Positions 1 to 7,847 of a DNA stretch of 64,000 nucleotides are shown here, one piece after another; the stretch's first letter is position 1, and each line of letters begins with the position of its first letter. Source of the stretch: G963665495 sp963665495 (GTDB taxonomy: Bacteria; Desulfobacterota; Desulfovibrionia; Desulfovibrionales; Desulfovibrionaceae). A program made the position numbers and the translations under genes. The stretch spans positions 1,984,001 to 2,048,000 of the forward strand of contig OY762289.1 of the NCBI GenBank assembly GCA_963665495.1. Reading direction: 5' to 3'. Below the pieces are notes generated by a model. That model saw nothing but the letters and a program-made list of their open reading frames with translations. It was not told the origin of the DNA and ran no database searches.

Positions 1-418
1 GAGTGGAAATATCCGCTTCGATCTTTTGTTCCGGCTCGGGTGCAGGTTGAGGCTGTTCCAGCTTTTCAGAGGGCTCCTGAGCATTCTGAAACGCAACGGT
101 CTTTGAAAGGTCTGAATTTTGATTCTCTGCTTCAGATTCCTCAATATGCAATTGATTAAAAACAGTTTCTTTTAAATCTTCAGCCGTCTGTTCGATTTCA
201 CCTGCCAGAGAAGAAACTCTGGATATAATTTCACCATTTCCAACCCATAAATACCCCCCGGCAAAAGCAAGAAGCAGCAATATTAAAAGATACGTATACC
301 ATCGCCGTTTGGATCGAGGAGGGTTGCCAATGGCGATACCCATGTCTTTTTGGCATTCTCTGCAATACACATTCGGTGAATCGATTTTTTTGCCGCATCT
401 GACACAGGGTATTTTCAT
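1..418 (-). CDS. Zinc-ribbon membrane protein, partial (3' end outside window)
   Basis: The gene starts at ATG 418 and runs off the left edge, so the C-terminus is missing. The visible 139 residues open with a zinc ribbon: CVRC at residues 4-7 and a second Cys pair at YCREC. A basic stretch follows, then one hydrophobic membrane segment at about residues 40-57. After it comes a Glu/Gln/Pro-rich region that is probably periplasmic. Zinc-ribbon plus single-helix proteins of this shape are common and mostly uncharacterised. It lies about 130 bp downstream of the cgeB-like gene on the same strand and may be the tail of that operon. No function is assigned. Confidence 0.7.
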   Translation of the reverse strand, partial: MKIPCVRCGKKIDSPNVYCRECQKDMGIAIGNPPRSKRRWYTYLLILLLLAFAGGYLWVGNGEIISRVSSLAGEIEQTAEDLKETVFNQLHIEESEAENQNSDLSKTVAFQNAQEPSEKLEQPQPAPEPEQKIEADIST

Positions 419-547
419 TGCGTATCTCTTGTAATTACTTTCTCAGGTCTTTTATCCGCGCATATGTTTTTTGAGAGTAGCAGGGCTTGAAGTACTTGGC
501 AATCCTTGTATATTGTAAGTTTTTGATACAAGCGTAGGATATATCGC

Positions 548-2251
548 TCATCCGAAAACTGAATGCATTTTCTGCAGCAAAAATAAAAGACGGTGCTGAT
601 AAGAGTGTTCTGCAAGTATGCGCTTTCTGGCGGCCATGGCGATTTTTTCTCGGGCATTGGAATGTGCCAGATAATATGTTGCCAGATCCGGCACTTCATC
701 CGGATGATTGTAGCATATGACTTCTTTGCCCGGCACAAACAACTGTTCAATTTGTTCCCGCCAGTCCGTAAGCACGAAAGCACCAGTTGCAGGAACATCG
801 AAAACACGTTGATTCACAGCTCCTTTCATCTGTTTGCTCGTGCAATTGAAATTCACTTTAACAAGAGGATACAACCTGGGCAAGTCTTCGTAATAGCTTA
901 CTTCTTTATGCCATCGCCAAGGTCGGACGGATCCTTTCAACGAAATATGCCACCCTCGATCCCCCACAATCAACGGATTGTATTCCAATATTCCCTGCAA
1001 ACATTGCAAGCGGTATTGTCGGGTCGCCTCCCAGGTTATCATCGCTTCATAGGCCAACTTGCGTTCCGCGCTTTCAAGCCCTGAGAAATACGGTAAAAGC
1101 TCAGGAAATTCCCGTGAAAGATAGTTGTAGACGGATGCTTCATCCGAATTACCGAATCCTGCAGCAACAGATCTATAGCTGCGTAAAAGCTCACGCGGCG
1201 GGCGTGCTGCTTTAAGACGCTGGCCGACCTTGTAATGCATGGAATTTCCGACGAAGCAGACGTCCGTAGAAAACAAATTGTCTGCCGCCGCATGGAGTCC
1301 TGGGCGAAAACGTTCAGGATCCGTTCCCAGGGGCAAATAAAAAACTTTTTGAAACCCCTGTCCTTTCAAACTATCGATATTGTCGGAGTCCCAGGTGAAG
1401 ATGGCGGTGTAATCGCTGATGACCTTGTTGAAGAGATATAAAATCAGATGCGGATTATCCACGAACCAGGAAGCCAGGGGCAGTTCAAGCCGCTCCAGCA
1501 AATCCACGAGTACACCTTCACGGTCCACTCCCAGATGATTAATCGTAAAGATAAAATCCGGTCGAAATTCCAGTACCGACCGCAGCAGCGTTTCCACGAA
1601 ATCCTGGCTCGCGATCTCTTTGTCTTCCAAATTCACCAGCAGATACGGAACCTGAAGGCTTTTGCAGGCCGCTATGATCTCCCCCATCAGAAAATACTGG
1701 CTTGTAATAAGGAGCATCCTGGGAGGCCAGGATTTGAATTTGGCGTAGCGCGCTTTTGCCCAAAAATCAAAGCGTCCGCTGGCCTGGAGCTGTTCACGCA
1801 AACCGCCGTAAAATTCACGATCAATACGCGCATACACGGGATGGTTTAACGGAGCAAAGGGAAGGCCTTTATGAAGCATCTGCCACTGGGTCAGAGCCTT
1901 GAGCGCGGAAGGAAGATCAGGCTCGGCAATCCAAAACACCCGCTCCTCATCCGCGTATCGTTCAGCAAGCTTGCTGACTTCAAGAATGGGAAACTCTTTA
2001 TCCACAACAGCTACTGGCCCGGATGTTTGCTCCAGAAGCGCTTCAAGAGCGATCCCCAGGCCTGAGCCAAGCAGTACAGGTAACGTTCTGCCGCTGGAAT
2101 CCAGAGTTTTAAGAAGCTCGCGCTCCCGTTGAGCTCCTGCCCTTCCAGCAAGACGCCAACTTCGTTTGGGCCATTGCAAAATGATGTCGACCAGCTCGCC
2201 ACCTTCCATCACGGGGACGGCGTCGTATACTGCGGCATCAGACTGCATCAT
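548..2251 (-). CDS. CgeB-like glycosyltransferase (DUF3880 plus glycosyl transferase group 1 domain)
   Basis: This 567-residue protein has an N-terminal region with DUF3880-type features (about 180-330: MLLITSQYFLMGEI, then FIFTINHLGVDREG). The C-terminal half (about 400-550) resembles the CgeB/Glyco_trans_1_2 domain, with NFNCTSKQMKGAVNQRVFDV and a following GAFVLTDWREQIEQLF block. Such proteins are cytoplasmic nucleotide-sugar transferases. In Desulfovibrio-type genomes they often sit in flagellar loci, so flagellin glycosylation is likely but inferred. The start is a double ATG (2251 and 2248), 2 bp after the motB stop, so it is probably co-translated with motAB. The acceptor and sugar cannot be read from sequence. 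Confidence 0.8.
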   Translation of the reverse strand: MMQSDAAVYDAVPVMEGGELVDIILQWPKRSWRLAGRAGAQRERELLKTLDSSGRTLPVLLGSGLGIALEALLEQTSGPVAVVDKEFPILEVSKLAERYADEERVFWIAEPDLPSALKALTQWQMLHKGLPFAPLNHPVYARIDREFYGGLREQLQASGRFDFWAKARYAKFKSWPPRMLLITSQYFLMGEIIAACKSLQVPYLLVNLEDKEIASQDFVETLLRSVLEFRPDFIFTINHLGVDREGVLVDLLERLELPLASWFVDNPHLILYLFNKVISDYTAIFTWDSDNIDSLKGQGFQKVFYLPLGTDPERFRPGLHAAADNLFSTDVCFVGNSMHYKVGQRLKAARPPRELLRSYRSVAAGFGNSDEASVYNYLSREFPELLPYFSGLESAERKLAYEAMITWEATRQYRLQCLQGILEYNPLIVGDRGWHISLKGSVRPWRWHKEVSYYEDLPRLYPLVKVNFNCTSKQMKGAVNQRVFDVPATGAFVLTDWREQIEQLFVPGKEVICYNHPDEVPDLATYYLAHSNAREKIAMAARKRILAEHSYQHRLLFLLQKMHSVFG

Positions 2252-2253
2252 GG

Positions 2254-3018
2254 CTACCAGCCTTTGATTTCGGGAAGATGAAAATAAAATTCCATACGTG
2301 CATTAAGGCGTCTGTTGGTATCCGTATTATTGGGAAACAATGGTTGTGAATCGGCGTAGCCCACAGCCTTCAGGCGTGACGGAGGAATATCGCCATGTTG
2401 CATGATATAGCGCAACGCAGCAGTCGCCCGCGCACTTGATAACTCCCAGTTGGTCGGAAATTTTCCTTCTGCTGTAAACTGATCGTTGGTGTGCCCGCGC
2501 ACGACGAGATTAAAGGTATGCTCTTTAAGCATTTTTATCACTGCATCAAAAACAGGTGCAGCCGAAGGTTTCAATTCCGCGGAGTCCGGCTCGAACAACA
2601 CGGTATCAGGAACGCGCATCACAGCTCCATTGGAATCCTGGCTGACATCAGCGGTTTTTTTCAGCTCTTCATTGTCCAGAACCAAAGATTTCAACTCCAG
2701 GACCATGCCCAGAATCATATTATTGTCCTGGTCCAGAGCAACTTCCTTGCGTGAATATTGCGAAGGAGAAAGTGCGGCGAATTCACCTTTGCGCTTTACC
2801 TGTACGCCGAATGCATCCTTGATGGACCCCATCAAAGTCTTGAACTTCGTAATATCCTGGTTGGCAAAGGACAACAGCAGAATAAAGAAGCAAAGCAGGA
2901 GCGACACCATGTCGGCAAACGTTGCCATCCATCCCGGCAAACCATCTTCGCATGGCGTGTCGTCGCACTTTTTGGGTGGCGGAGGTGCCGGATTTGGGTC
3001 ATTTTTTTTAGCGGCCAT
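2254..3018 (-). CDS. motB: Flagellar motor stator protein MotB (OmpA-type peptidoglycan-binding)
   Basis: This is the 254-residue stator subunit that anchors MotA to peptidoglycan and carries the ion-conducting Asp. A Pro/Lys-rich cytoplasmic N-terminus leads into WMATFADMVSLLLCFFILLL at about residues 30-50. The Asp in FADM is the expected proton- or sodium-binding residue. The C-terminal OmpA domain (about 130-250) shows VVRGHTND and NWELSSARATAALRYI, the peptidoglycan-binding signature. The gene begins 5 nt after the motA stop and ends 2 nt before the cgeB-like gene, so it is in one operon. The ion used cannot be determined here. Confidence 0.93.
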   Translation of the reverse strand: MAAKKNDPNPAPPPPKKCDDTPCEDGLPGWMATFADMVSLLLCFFILLLSFANQDITKFKTLMGSIKDAFGVQVKRKGEFAALSPSQYSRKEVALDQDNNMILGMVLELKSLVLDNEELKKTADVSQDSNGAVMRVPDTVLFEPDSAELKPSAAPVFDAVIKMLKEHTFNLVVRGHTNDQFTAEGKFPTNWELSSARATAALRYIMQHGDIPPSRLKAVGYADSQPLFPNNTDTNRRLNARMEFYFHLPEIKGW

Positions 3019-3023
3019 TAATT

Positions 3024-3779
3024 TTACCCACTGCTCTCACGCAAAGATGGAGGAAGAAAAGACGCAAGCTTTTCTTTTACAATATTCGGATGTTCTCCAT
3101 TCAAAATGGCCAGCACACCTTCCGTAGTGATTTCCATATAACTGATTTCTTCCTGCGAGCGCTCCTCCAGCTTGGTGGCGATGGGCAAAAAAAGCAGGTT
3201 TGCCAGAACAGAGCCGTAAAAAGTCGTCAACAGCGCAACGGCCATGGCCGGACCGATACTGGAGGGATCGTCCAGAGCCTGCAGCATCCGCACAAGACCG
3301 ATCAACGTTCCGATCATACCGAAAGCTGGAGACATTTCGCCCATTTTTTTGAAAACAGTCTGGCCTCTGCGATGGCGAATTTTCATGTGATCAATCTCGT
3401 GCTCCATCACGGCCCGGACAAGTGTTTCTTCCGTACCGTCGGCCACAAGAAGTATGCCGCGCTGCAAAAAAGGATCCTGCACGTTGGCTTTTTCCAAAGC
3501 CACCAGACTTTCCTTGCGTGCGGTTTCAGCAAGTTGAATGATTTGCCTGATGTTGTCCTGTGGATTGGGAGGAGAAGCAAAAAAAGCCTTCATGGCCACT
3601 TTTATGGCCCCCAATACGACCCCCATGGGGAACATGATGAAAGTAACCATGAATGTCCCGCCCATGACGATAATCACCGAAGGGATATCGATGAATCCCC
3701 CCAGGCCGCCCCCAACGGCAATGGCGCCTACAATCAGACCGAAGCCGCCTACAATTCCAATTAGGGTTGCTATATCCAT
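3024..3779 (-). CDS. motA: Flagellar motor stator protein MotA
   Basis: This is the stator channel subunit (251 residues from the chosen start). Four membrane segments are visible: two near the N-terminus (IGIVGGFGLIVGAIAVGGG and SVIIVMGGTFMVTFIMF) and two in the conserved C-terminal channel core. The core contains MGEMSPAFGMIGTLIGLV and MAVALLTTFYGSVLANLLFLP, strongly MotA-like. The frame stays open further upstream to 3830. ATG 3779 is preferred because AAGAAG lies just upstream and the longer start would overlap fapA. It starts 4 nt after the upstream DUF342 gene and is followed at once by motB, forming the usual motAB pair. Confidence 0.93.
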   Translation of the reverse strand: MDIATLIGIVGGFGLIVGAIAVGGGLGGFIDIPSVIIVMGGTFMVTFIMFPMGVVLGAIKVAMKAFFASPPNPQDNIRQIIQLAETARKESLVALEKANVQDPFLQRGILLVADGTEETLVRAVMEHEIDHMKIRHRRGQTVFKKMGEMSPAFGMIGTLIGLVRMLQALDDPSSIGPAMAVALLTTFYGSVLANLLFLPIATKLEERSQEEISYMEITTEGVLAILNGEHPNIVKEKLASFLPPSLRESSG

Positions 3780-3783
3780 AGAA

Positions 3784-4899
3784 TCACTTCTTTGTAATTG
3801 CTGGAGAATTAATTGTAATTTCTGAGCCATTCCGGCTCAGGCGAACATTCTGAAGCGTTTCTTCCACGTATAGCTTGGCCTCTCCGATGCTTATATCAAC
3901 CCCAGGACGTATTGTTCCCGGCACCACTATACTACTTATCGCAGAATTATCATTTTGATAAATCTTTTCCCACAATTTTTTCAACTGTTTTTGATATACC
4001 GCAATTTTCCGCTCAACGGCTTCAATTTTATCGGTCAATTCCTTCCCCAGTGATGTATCCCCTACTCTGGCCTGAATGCGTTGGATCAATGCCTCCAGTT
4101 TTGCAAGATCTCTATCATATTCTTCAATCTTGAGCAGAGAAAAAGGATCATATCCAACCTGCAGTTTTGTCTCAGTAGCCATACCCCCACCCAGTTGTTC
4201 TTCAACATAAACATTTTTGTGGCAATAAACTAAACCACCCAACAGCCGTCCTCTGACGGCAAGCTGCTTTCCACAGTATAATTCGCTATGCATGCAGGCA
4301 CCGTTGATAAGAATATTATCATTGGCCATCAGCGTCGCATTTTCGCAAAACGGGAGCCGAATGCTTTTGCCTGCTTTAATAAAAGCATCTCCACGCCCTT
4401 TCACCCCGGCTTCCGCCACAACCGAACGTTGCGCCTGAACCGAGGCCCCCCCTATATGACGTTTGACCAGTATATTTCTAGCCTGAATAGAAAAACCGTC
4501 CCGGACACTTTCCTGTACGAGCAGATCCCCGACAAACAGAATATTGCCCGTGTGGAAATCAACATCACCGGGAATTTCCAGAATCTGCTTGACGGAAATT
4601 TTCCCATCAACAAATTGGGGATAACCATTTACTTTTGAAATAAGCTGGTTGGGATTGTCAGGGTTGACCGTGACATTACTCCCTATAACTTGGGAAATGT
4701 CCTGACATAAATGCTCGGCGGGAATGGATTGCTCCTGATCGGGTGAAAGCGCCCGCAATTCCGCAAGCTCCTGCATCACTACCACGTTCTGCACGTAGCC
4801 CAAATCATAATGGTCTACGCTGCCATCGGCATTTTGCCTCGGCTTCAAACGTGATGGATCCCAGTCCGTGTCAAAAAAAAATGTCAGATAATGAGACAT
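3784..4899 (-). CDS. FapA/DUF342 family flagellar assembly protein A-like
   Basis: This 371-residue protein matches the FapA (DUF342) family. An N-terminal domain is followed by a right-handed beta-helix-like region with short repeated hydrophobic turns (GNILFVGDL, then SIQARNILVKRHIGGASVQA, then GKSIRLPF). A coiled-coil segment follows at about residues 255-320 (LAKLEALIQRIQ, IEAVERKIAVYQKQL). It ends in a small beta domain (VVPGTIRPGVDISIG). Family members have been linked to flagellar biosynthesis and cell-surface polymer sensing, but their biochemistry is poorly defined. Its place 4 nt upstream of motA supports a motility role. The ribosome-binding site is weak. Confidence 0.8.
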   Translation of the reverse strand: MSHYLTFFFDTDWDPSRLKPRQNADGSVDHYDLGYVQNVVVMQELAELRALSPDQEQSIPAEHLCQDISQVIGSNVTVNPDNPNQLISKVNGYPQFVDGKISVKQILEIPGDVDFHTGNILFVGDLLVQESVRDGFSIQARNILVKRHIGGASVQAQRSVVAEAGVKGRGDAFIKAGKSIRLPFCENATLMANDNILINGACMHSELYCGKQLAVRGRLLGGLVYCHKNVYVEEQLGGGMATETKLQVGYDPFSLLKIEEYDRDLAKLEALIQRIQARVGDTSLGKELTDKIEAVERKIAVYQKQLKKLWEKIYQNDNSAISSIVVPGTIRPGVDISIGEAKLYVEETLQNVRLSRNGSEITINSPAITKK

Positions 4900-4995
4900 G
4901 TGAATTATTTTCTGACGCTAACGCCAGGACCGCCCCCAGGTTTTTTACATTTTACCGGCCTTTGTCCCGAAACAATCAAAGAGTCCCCCGATTAT

Positions 4996-5340
4996 TTACT
5001 CAGGCAAGATCGTCAACAGATCGTCATCATTTTCCAACAGATTAAAAAAATTATTCAGTTGGACCAATTCCAGTGTTTTGCTTACCTGGCTGCTAGGCTT
5101 AAAAAGGAACATTTTCTTGCCAAGTCCCATAATTTTCGTATTCAAAGCCACCAGGAAACCAATCCCTGAACTGTCCATAAAGGTTATTTCCGCCAGATCT
5201 ACAATCAGATTGTCAAACACACTGCCCTGCAGCGCTTCGTCAATCTGGCGTTTAAGTTCAGAGGTGATTTCAAGGGTTATTTCCCCTGTAAAAGCAATGA
5301 TGATCGTTTCTTCTTTTTGTTCTATTCTAAAGGTTTCCAT
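4996..5340 (-). CDS. STAS-domain anti-sigma factor antagonist
   Basis: This single-domain 114-residue STAS protein is of the SpoIIAA/RsbV type. It shows the beta-strand ETIIIAFTGEITLEI, the LIVDLAEITFMDSSGIGFLV core and a C-terminal helix. The Ser in DSSG (Ser57 or Ser58) is the expected site phosphorylated by a partner-switching kinase. The start overlaps the end of the kinase-like ATPase gene by 19 nt, with AAGGA just upstream, so the two are translationally coupled. With the PP2C protein upstream, this forms a complete partner switch. The final target is unknown; no sigma factor gene is visible nearby. Confidence 0.88.
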   Translation of the reverse strand: METFRIEQKEETIIIAFTGEITLEITSELKRQIDEALQGSVFDNLIVDLAEITFMDSSGIGFLVALNTKIMGLGKKMFLFKPSSQVSKTLELVQLNNFFNLLENDDDLLTILPE

Positions 5341-5750
5341 AGTTCATCCTTCACAAGCACCTTAATATAAATAGTATTCTTGCCTTCATGCTGTCTTACT
5401 TCAAACATATCCGACAACTCGGACATGATGTACAATCCACGGCCACCTTCGGCTTCCGGTTCCGGGTTCTTGGGTTCCACCGGCCAATGGGGAAACCCAT
5501 GCCCCCAGTCGGATATTTCCAGCTCAATCCAACGGCCCGGACAAAGCCGGATTATAATCTCCAGTTCCTGCGGCTCGATCTCCCTGTAGGCATGCCGTAC
5601 GACATTGGCGCATGCTTCAGAAAGCGCAAGATCGAAATTAAAAAGAATGTCCCTGTCGGATATTGTTTCCGACAGAATTTTAACTGCTGCTTTGGCCAAT
5701 CGCCTGCTGGCATATGAAGTTGCCTTGGTGGTCAAATAAAATGTATGCAC
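5322..5750 (-). CDS. Anti-sigma regulatory factor / serine kinase-like ATPase (HATPase_c_2)
   Basis: This 142-residue GHKL ATPase is of the RsbW/SpoIIAB type. The N-box is LALSEACANVVRHAY (about residues 42-56) and the G boxes are WGHGFP and GGRGLYIMSEL. Such proteins phosphorylate their STAS antagonist on the DSSG serine and bind an alternative partner. The start codon is GTG at 5750, 3 nt after the stop of the response-regulator/PP2C gene. The gene overlaps the STAS gene downstream. The order phosphatase-kinase-STAS indicates one cytoplasmic signalling unit, and the motility genes next to it suggest flagellar or surface behaviour as an output (inference). Confidence 0.88.
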   Translation of the reverse strand: MHTFYLTTKATSYASRRLAKAAVKILSETISDRDILFNFDLALSEACANVVRHAYREIEPQELEIIIRLCPGRWIELEISDWGHGFPHWPVEPKNPEPEAEGGRGLYIMSELSDMFEVRQHEGKNTIYIKVLVKDELWKPLE

Positions 5751-5753
5751 GGG

Positions 5754-6884
5754 CTACCCAGTTTTCACCCATAATGCGGTCAGGTCATCCCTGAAACGAG
5801 TTTGCTCCTGTGCCAAGCCGTCAAGCTTCTGCATCAGGATATCAAGAAAAGGGCCATCTTGTCGAATGGAGTCTTCAGCAAGCTCCCAAAAACGATCAAG
5901 ATCTAAAAAATTGCCTGGTGTCGGTTCCCACTCGTAAAATCCGTCCGTAAACAAAAAAAGCTCACTTCCGGTTTCAAAGCTTATGCTTCCGGGTACAAAG
6001 CGTTGATCAAAAAAACCAAGCATCGGATAAAGCGAACTCAGTTTTGTTATAGTCCCATCCGCAGTCTTCAACATTCCGGGACAATGACCACAATTGGTAT
6101 AATCCATAATGTTGCGATGAAAATCAATATCCGCTGCAAAAGCAGTAACAAAATCCGGCTCTTTTCCGATAATCTGGCAGAGGTGCGTATTGACCAGCGT
6201 CAAGGTTTCCTGCAGGTCCATAAAATAAGTCGTGGTTATCCGAAACAGCGTACGCACTATGGCCATTAAAAATGCGGCTCTGGCTCCATGCCCGGAGACA
6301 TCGGCTATGACGACCCGTAGCGCCCCCTCTCCCACAGAAAAATAATCATAATAATCGCCGCTGGCCTGACCGGATGGACGGTACACCGTGCTGATATTCG
6401 CATTTTCAAAAACCGGGCTTGCCTGAGGCAGCAGCTTATTCTGCAACGAGGCAACAAGCTCGAGTTCTTTGGAAGCCTTGCGGACGTAGCCTCGCAACCT
6501 TCTGTTCAGAGTAACCTGACGCTCGGCCACCCCCACCCTGGCAATCAATTCCGTACGGTCAAAAGGCTTGAACAAAAAATCATTGGCCCCAAGATTCAAT
6601 GCTTTCGGCTTGAAATTCTCGTATTCCTCCGCAGTCAGCATCAAAATAAATACATCCTGATCATTGGCGACATTGCGAATATGCTCTATGACACCGAATC
6701 CATCCACAATCGGCATATTGATGTCCAACAAAATGATATCGGGCTGAAACGCATGAAACAGTTCAATGCCTTGCTCGCCATCCTGGGCCGTTTCAACGGT
6801 ATAATGCCGCCCTAAAATCAATTCCAGGGTCTGACGCATAGTCACGGAGTCGTCAACGACCAATATTTTTATTGTTGTATCCAT
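5754..6884 (-). CDS. Response regulator fused to PP2C-type (SpoIIE-like) phosphatase
   Basis: This 376-residue protein has a receiver domain (about 5-125, phosphoacceptor Asp54 in LLDINMP, acidic pair VVDDS, conserved Lys in FLFKPF). A short helical linker follows, then a SpoIIE/PP2C_2 phosphatase domain (about 165-376). Phosphatase metal-binding motifs are SGDYYDYF, VIADVSGHGARAA and DDLTALWV. It is expected to dephosphorylate the STAS protein encoded two genes downstream when the receiver is phosphorylated. No cognate histidine kinase is visible nearby. AAGG lies just upstream of ATG 6884. Confidence 0.9.
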   Translation of the reverse strand: MDTTIKILVVDDSVTMRQTLELILGRHYTVETAQDGEQGIELFHAFQPDIILLDINMPIVDGFGVIEHIRNVANDQDVFILMLTAEEYENFKPKALNLGANDFLFKPFDRTELIARVGVAERQVTLNRRLRGYVRKASKELELVASLQNKLLPQASPVFENANISTVYRPSGQASGDYYDYFSVGEGALRVVIADVSGHGARAAFLMAIVRTLFRITTTYFMDLQETLTLVNTHLCQIIGKEPDFVTAFAADIDFHRNIMDYTNCGHCPGMLKTADGTITKLSSLYPMLGFFDQRFVPGSISFETGSELFLFTDGFYEWEPTPGNFLDLDRFWELAEDSIRQDGPFLDILMQKLDGLAQEQTRFRDDLTALWVKTG

Positions 6885-6927
6885 GTGCCTTCGTTGGATC
6901 GAACTAAATTAAGAGATTATACGTCCC

Positions 6928-7452
6928 TTAACCGCAACCACCTTCAAACTGCATGCTGTCCAGCAGTATCGTTACAGGCCCCCAGTTGCATAAATCGACC
7001 TCCATTTCTGCACCGAAGATTCCCGTACCGACATGTCTTCCGTGTAGCTTTTCCAACTCCGCCGTAAAGCGATCATACAACTTTTCCGCAAGATCAGGAG
7101 ACGCTGCAGGATGAAAAGACGGCCGTCTTCCTTTGCGGCAATCCGCATACAGAGTAAATTGCGATACAATTAGAATACCGCCACGGCCATTTCTGCAATT
7201 TCCTTCACCTGCGGGTTCTACACTGGCTGCGTATTCACTGCAAGAAAGATTTATTTTTCCCGCTGCATCTGGAAAAATGCGCATTTCTGTAATTTTGTTC
7301 AACATCGTACGCCAAACCCGCTTTTCCGGTAAATCCGGGCCGTCCATGGCGCCAAACCCCACAAACGCCAGCAATCCTTCTTGGACCGCGCCGACAATTT
7401 TACCGTCCACCCGTACACTCGCGTGTTTTACCCGTTGCAATAAAACCCGCAT
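6928..7452 (-). CDS. dtd: D-aminoacyl-tRNA deacylase
   Basis: This 174-residue protein hydrolyses D-amino acids (and mischarged Gly) from tRNA in the cytoplasm. Family motifs are clear: MRVLLQRVKHASVRVDG at the N-terminus, ILIVSQFTLYADCRKGRRPSF in the middle (the SQF and GxRPS signatures) and a metal-free NWGPVTILLDS end. It is longer than the usual 145-150 residues: an extra segment at about 75-90 (ASVEPAGEGNCRNG) and a longer tail are present. The start ATG 7452 has GAGG overlapping the queD stop, so dtd is translated with queD. Confidence 0.93.
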   Translation of the reverse strand: MRVLLQRVKHASVRVDGKIVGAVQEGLLAFVGFGAMDGPDLPEKRVWRTMLNKITEMRIFPDAAGKINLSCSEYAASVEPAGEGNCRNGRGGILIVSQFTLYADCRKGRRPSFHPAASPDLAEKLYDRFTAELEKLHGRHVGTGIFGAEMEVDLCNWGPVTILLDSMQFEGGCG

Positions 7453-7454
7453 GC

Positions 7455-7847
7455 TTATTCCTCAAAATACGTGGCCGACTGTATCTGACGTTCCGCAACA
7501 GTGACCCAGGCAATTCGAACGCCCAGTTCCAGCATACGGGGTTCGAGAACTTTATAAATGTAACGGGCCAGATTTTCGGAAGAGGGATTTTGCACGTCAA
7601 AAGGCGGAACCTCGTTCAAATAGGCATGATCCAGCGGTGCGATGGCACGCTTCAACTCTGCTTTCAACACCCCGAAATCAACCAGAAGCTCAGTTTTGCG
7701 GTCCAGCGTATCGCCCTCTACAGCAAACTCCACCGCAAAATTATGGCCGTGCAACGCCTCGCACTTGCCGGCAAAATGCCGCAGGTTATGCGAAGCCGCA
7801 AACTCTCCCTTGACGTTCAGGCGATATTTGCCTTTTTTAGTGGACAA
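7455..7847 (-). CDS. queD: 6-carboxy-5,6,7,8-tetrahydropterin synthase (queuosine pathway)
   Basis: This protein is QueD of the PTPS family (130 residues), which converts dihydroneopterin triphosphate to carboxytetrahydropterin for queuosine/7-deazaguanine synthesis. Zinc ligands are His in ASHNLRH and the HGHN pair. The catalytic Cys lies in GKCEALHGH, with LDHAYLNE and the AERQ glutamate further on. The open frame extends upstream, but homology begins only after a TTG at 7847. That TTG has GAGG six bases upstream, so I choose it. The start then overlaps the end of dnaE by 11 bp, coupling the two genes. Confidence 0.88.
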   Translation of the reverse strand: MSTKKGKYRLNVKGEFAASHNLRHFAGKCEALHGHNFAVEFAVEGDTLDRKTELLVDFGVLKAELKRAIAPLDHAYLNEVPPFDVQNPSSENLARYIYKVLEPRMLELGVRIAWVTVAERQIQSATYFEE

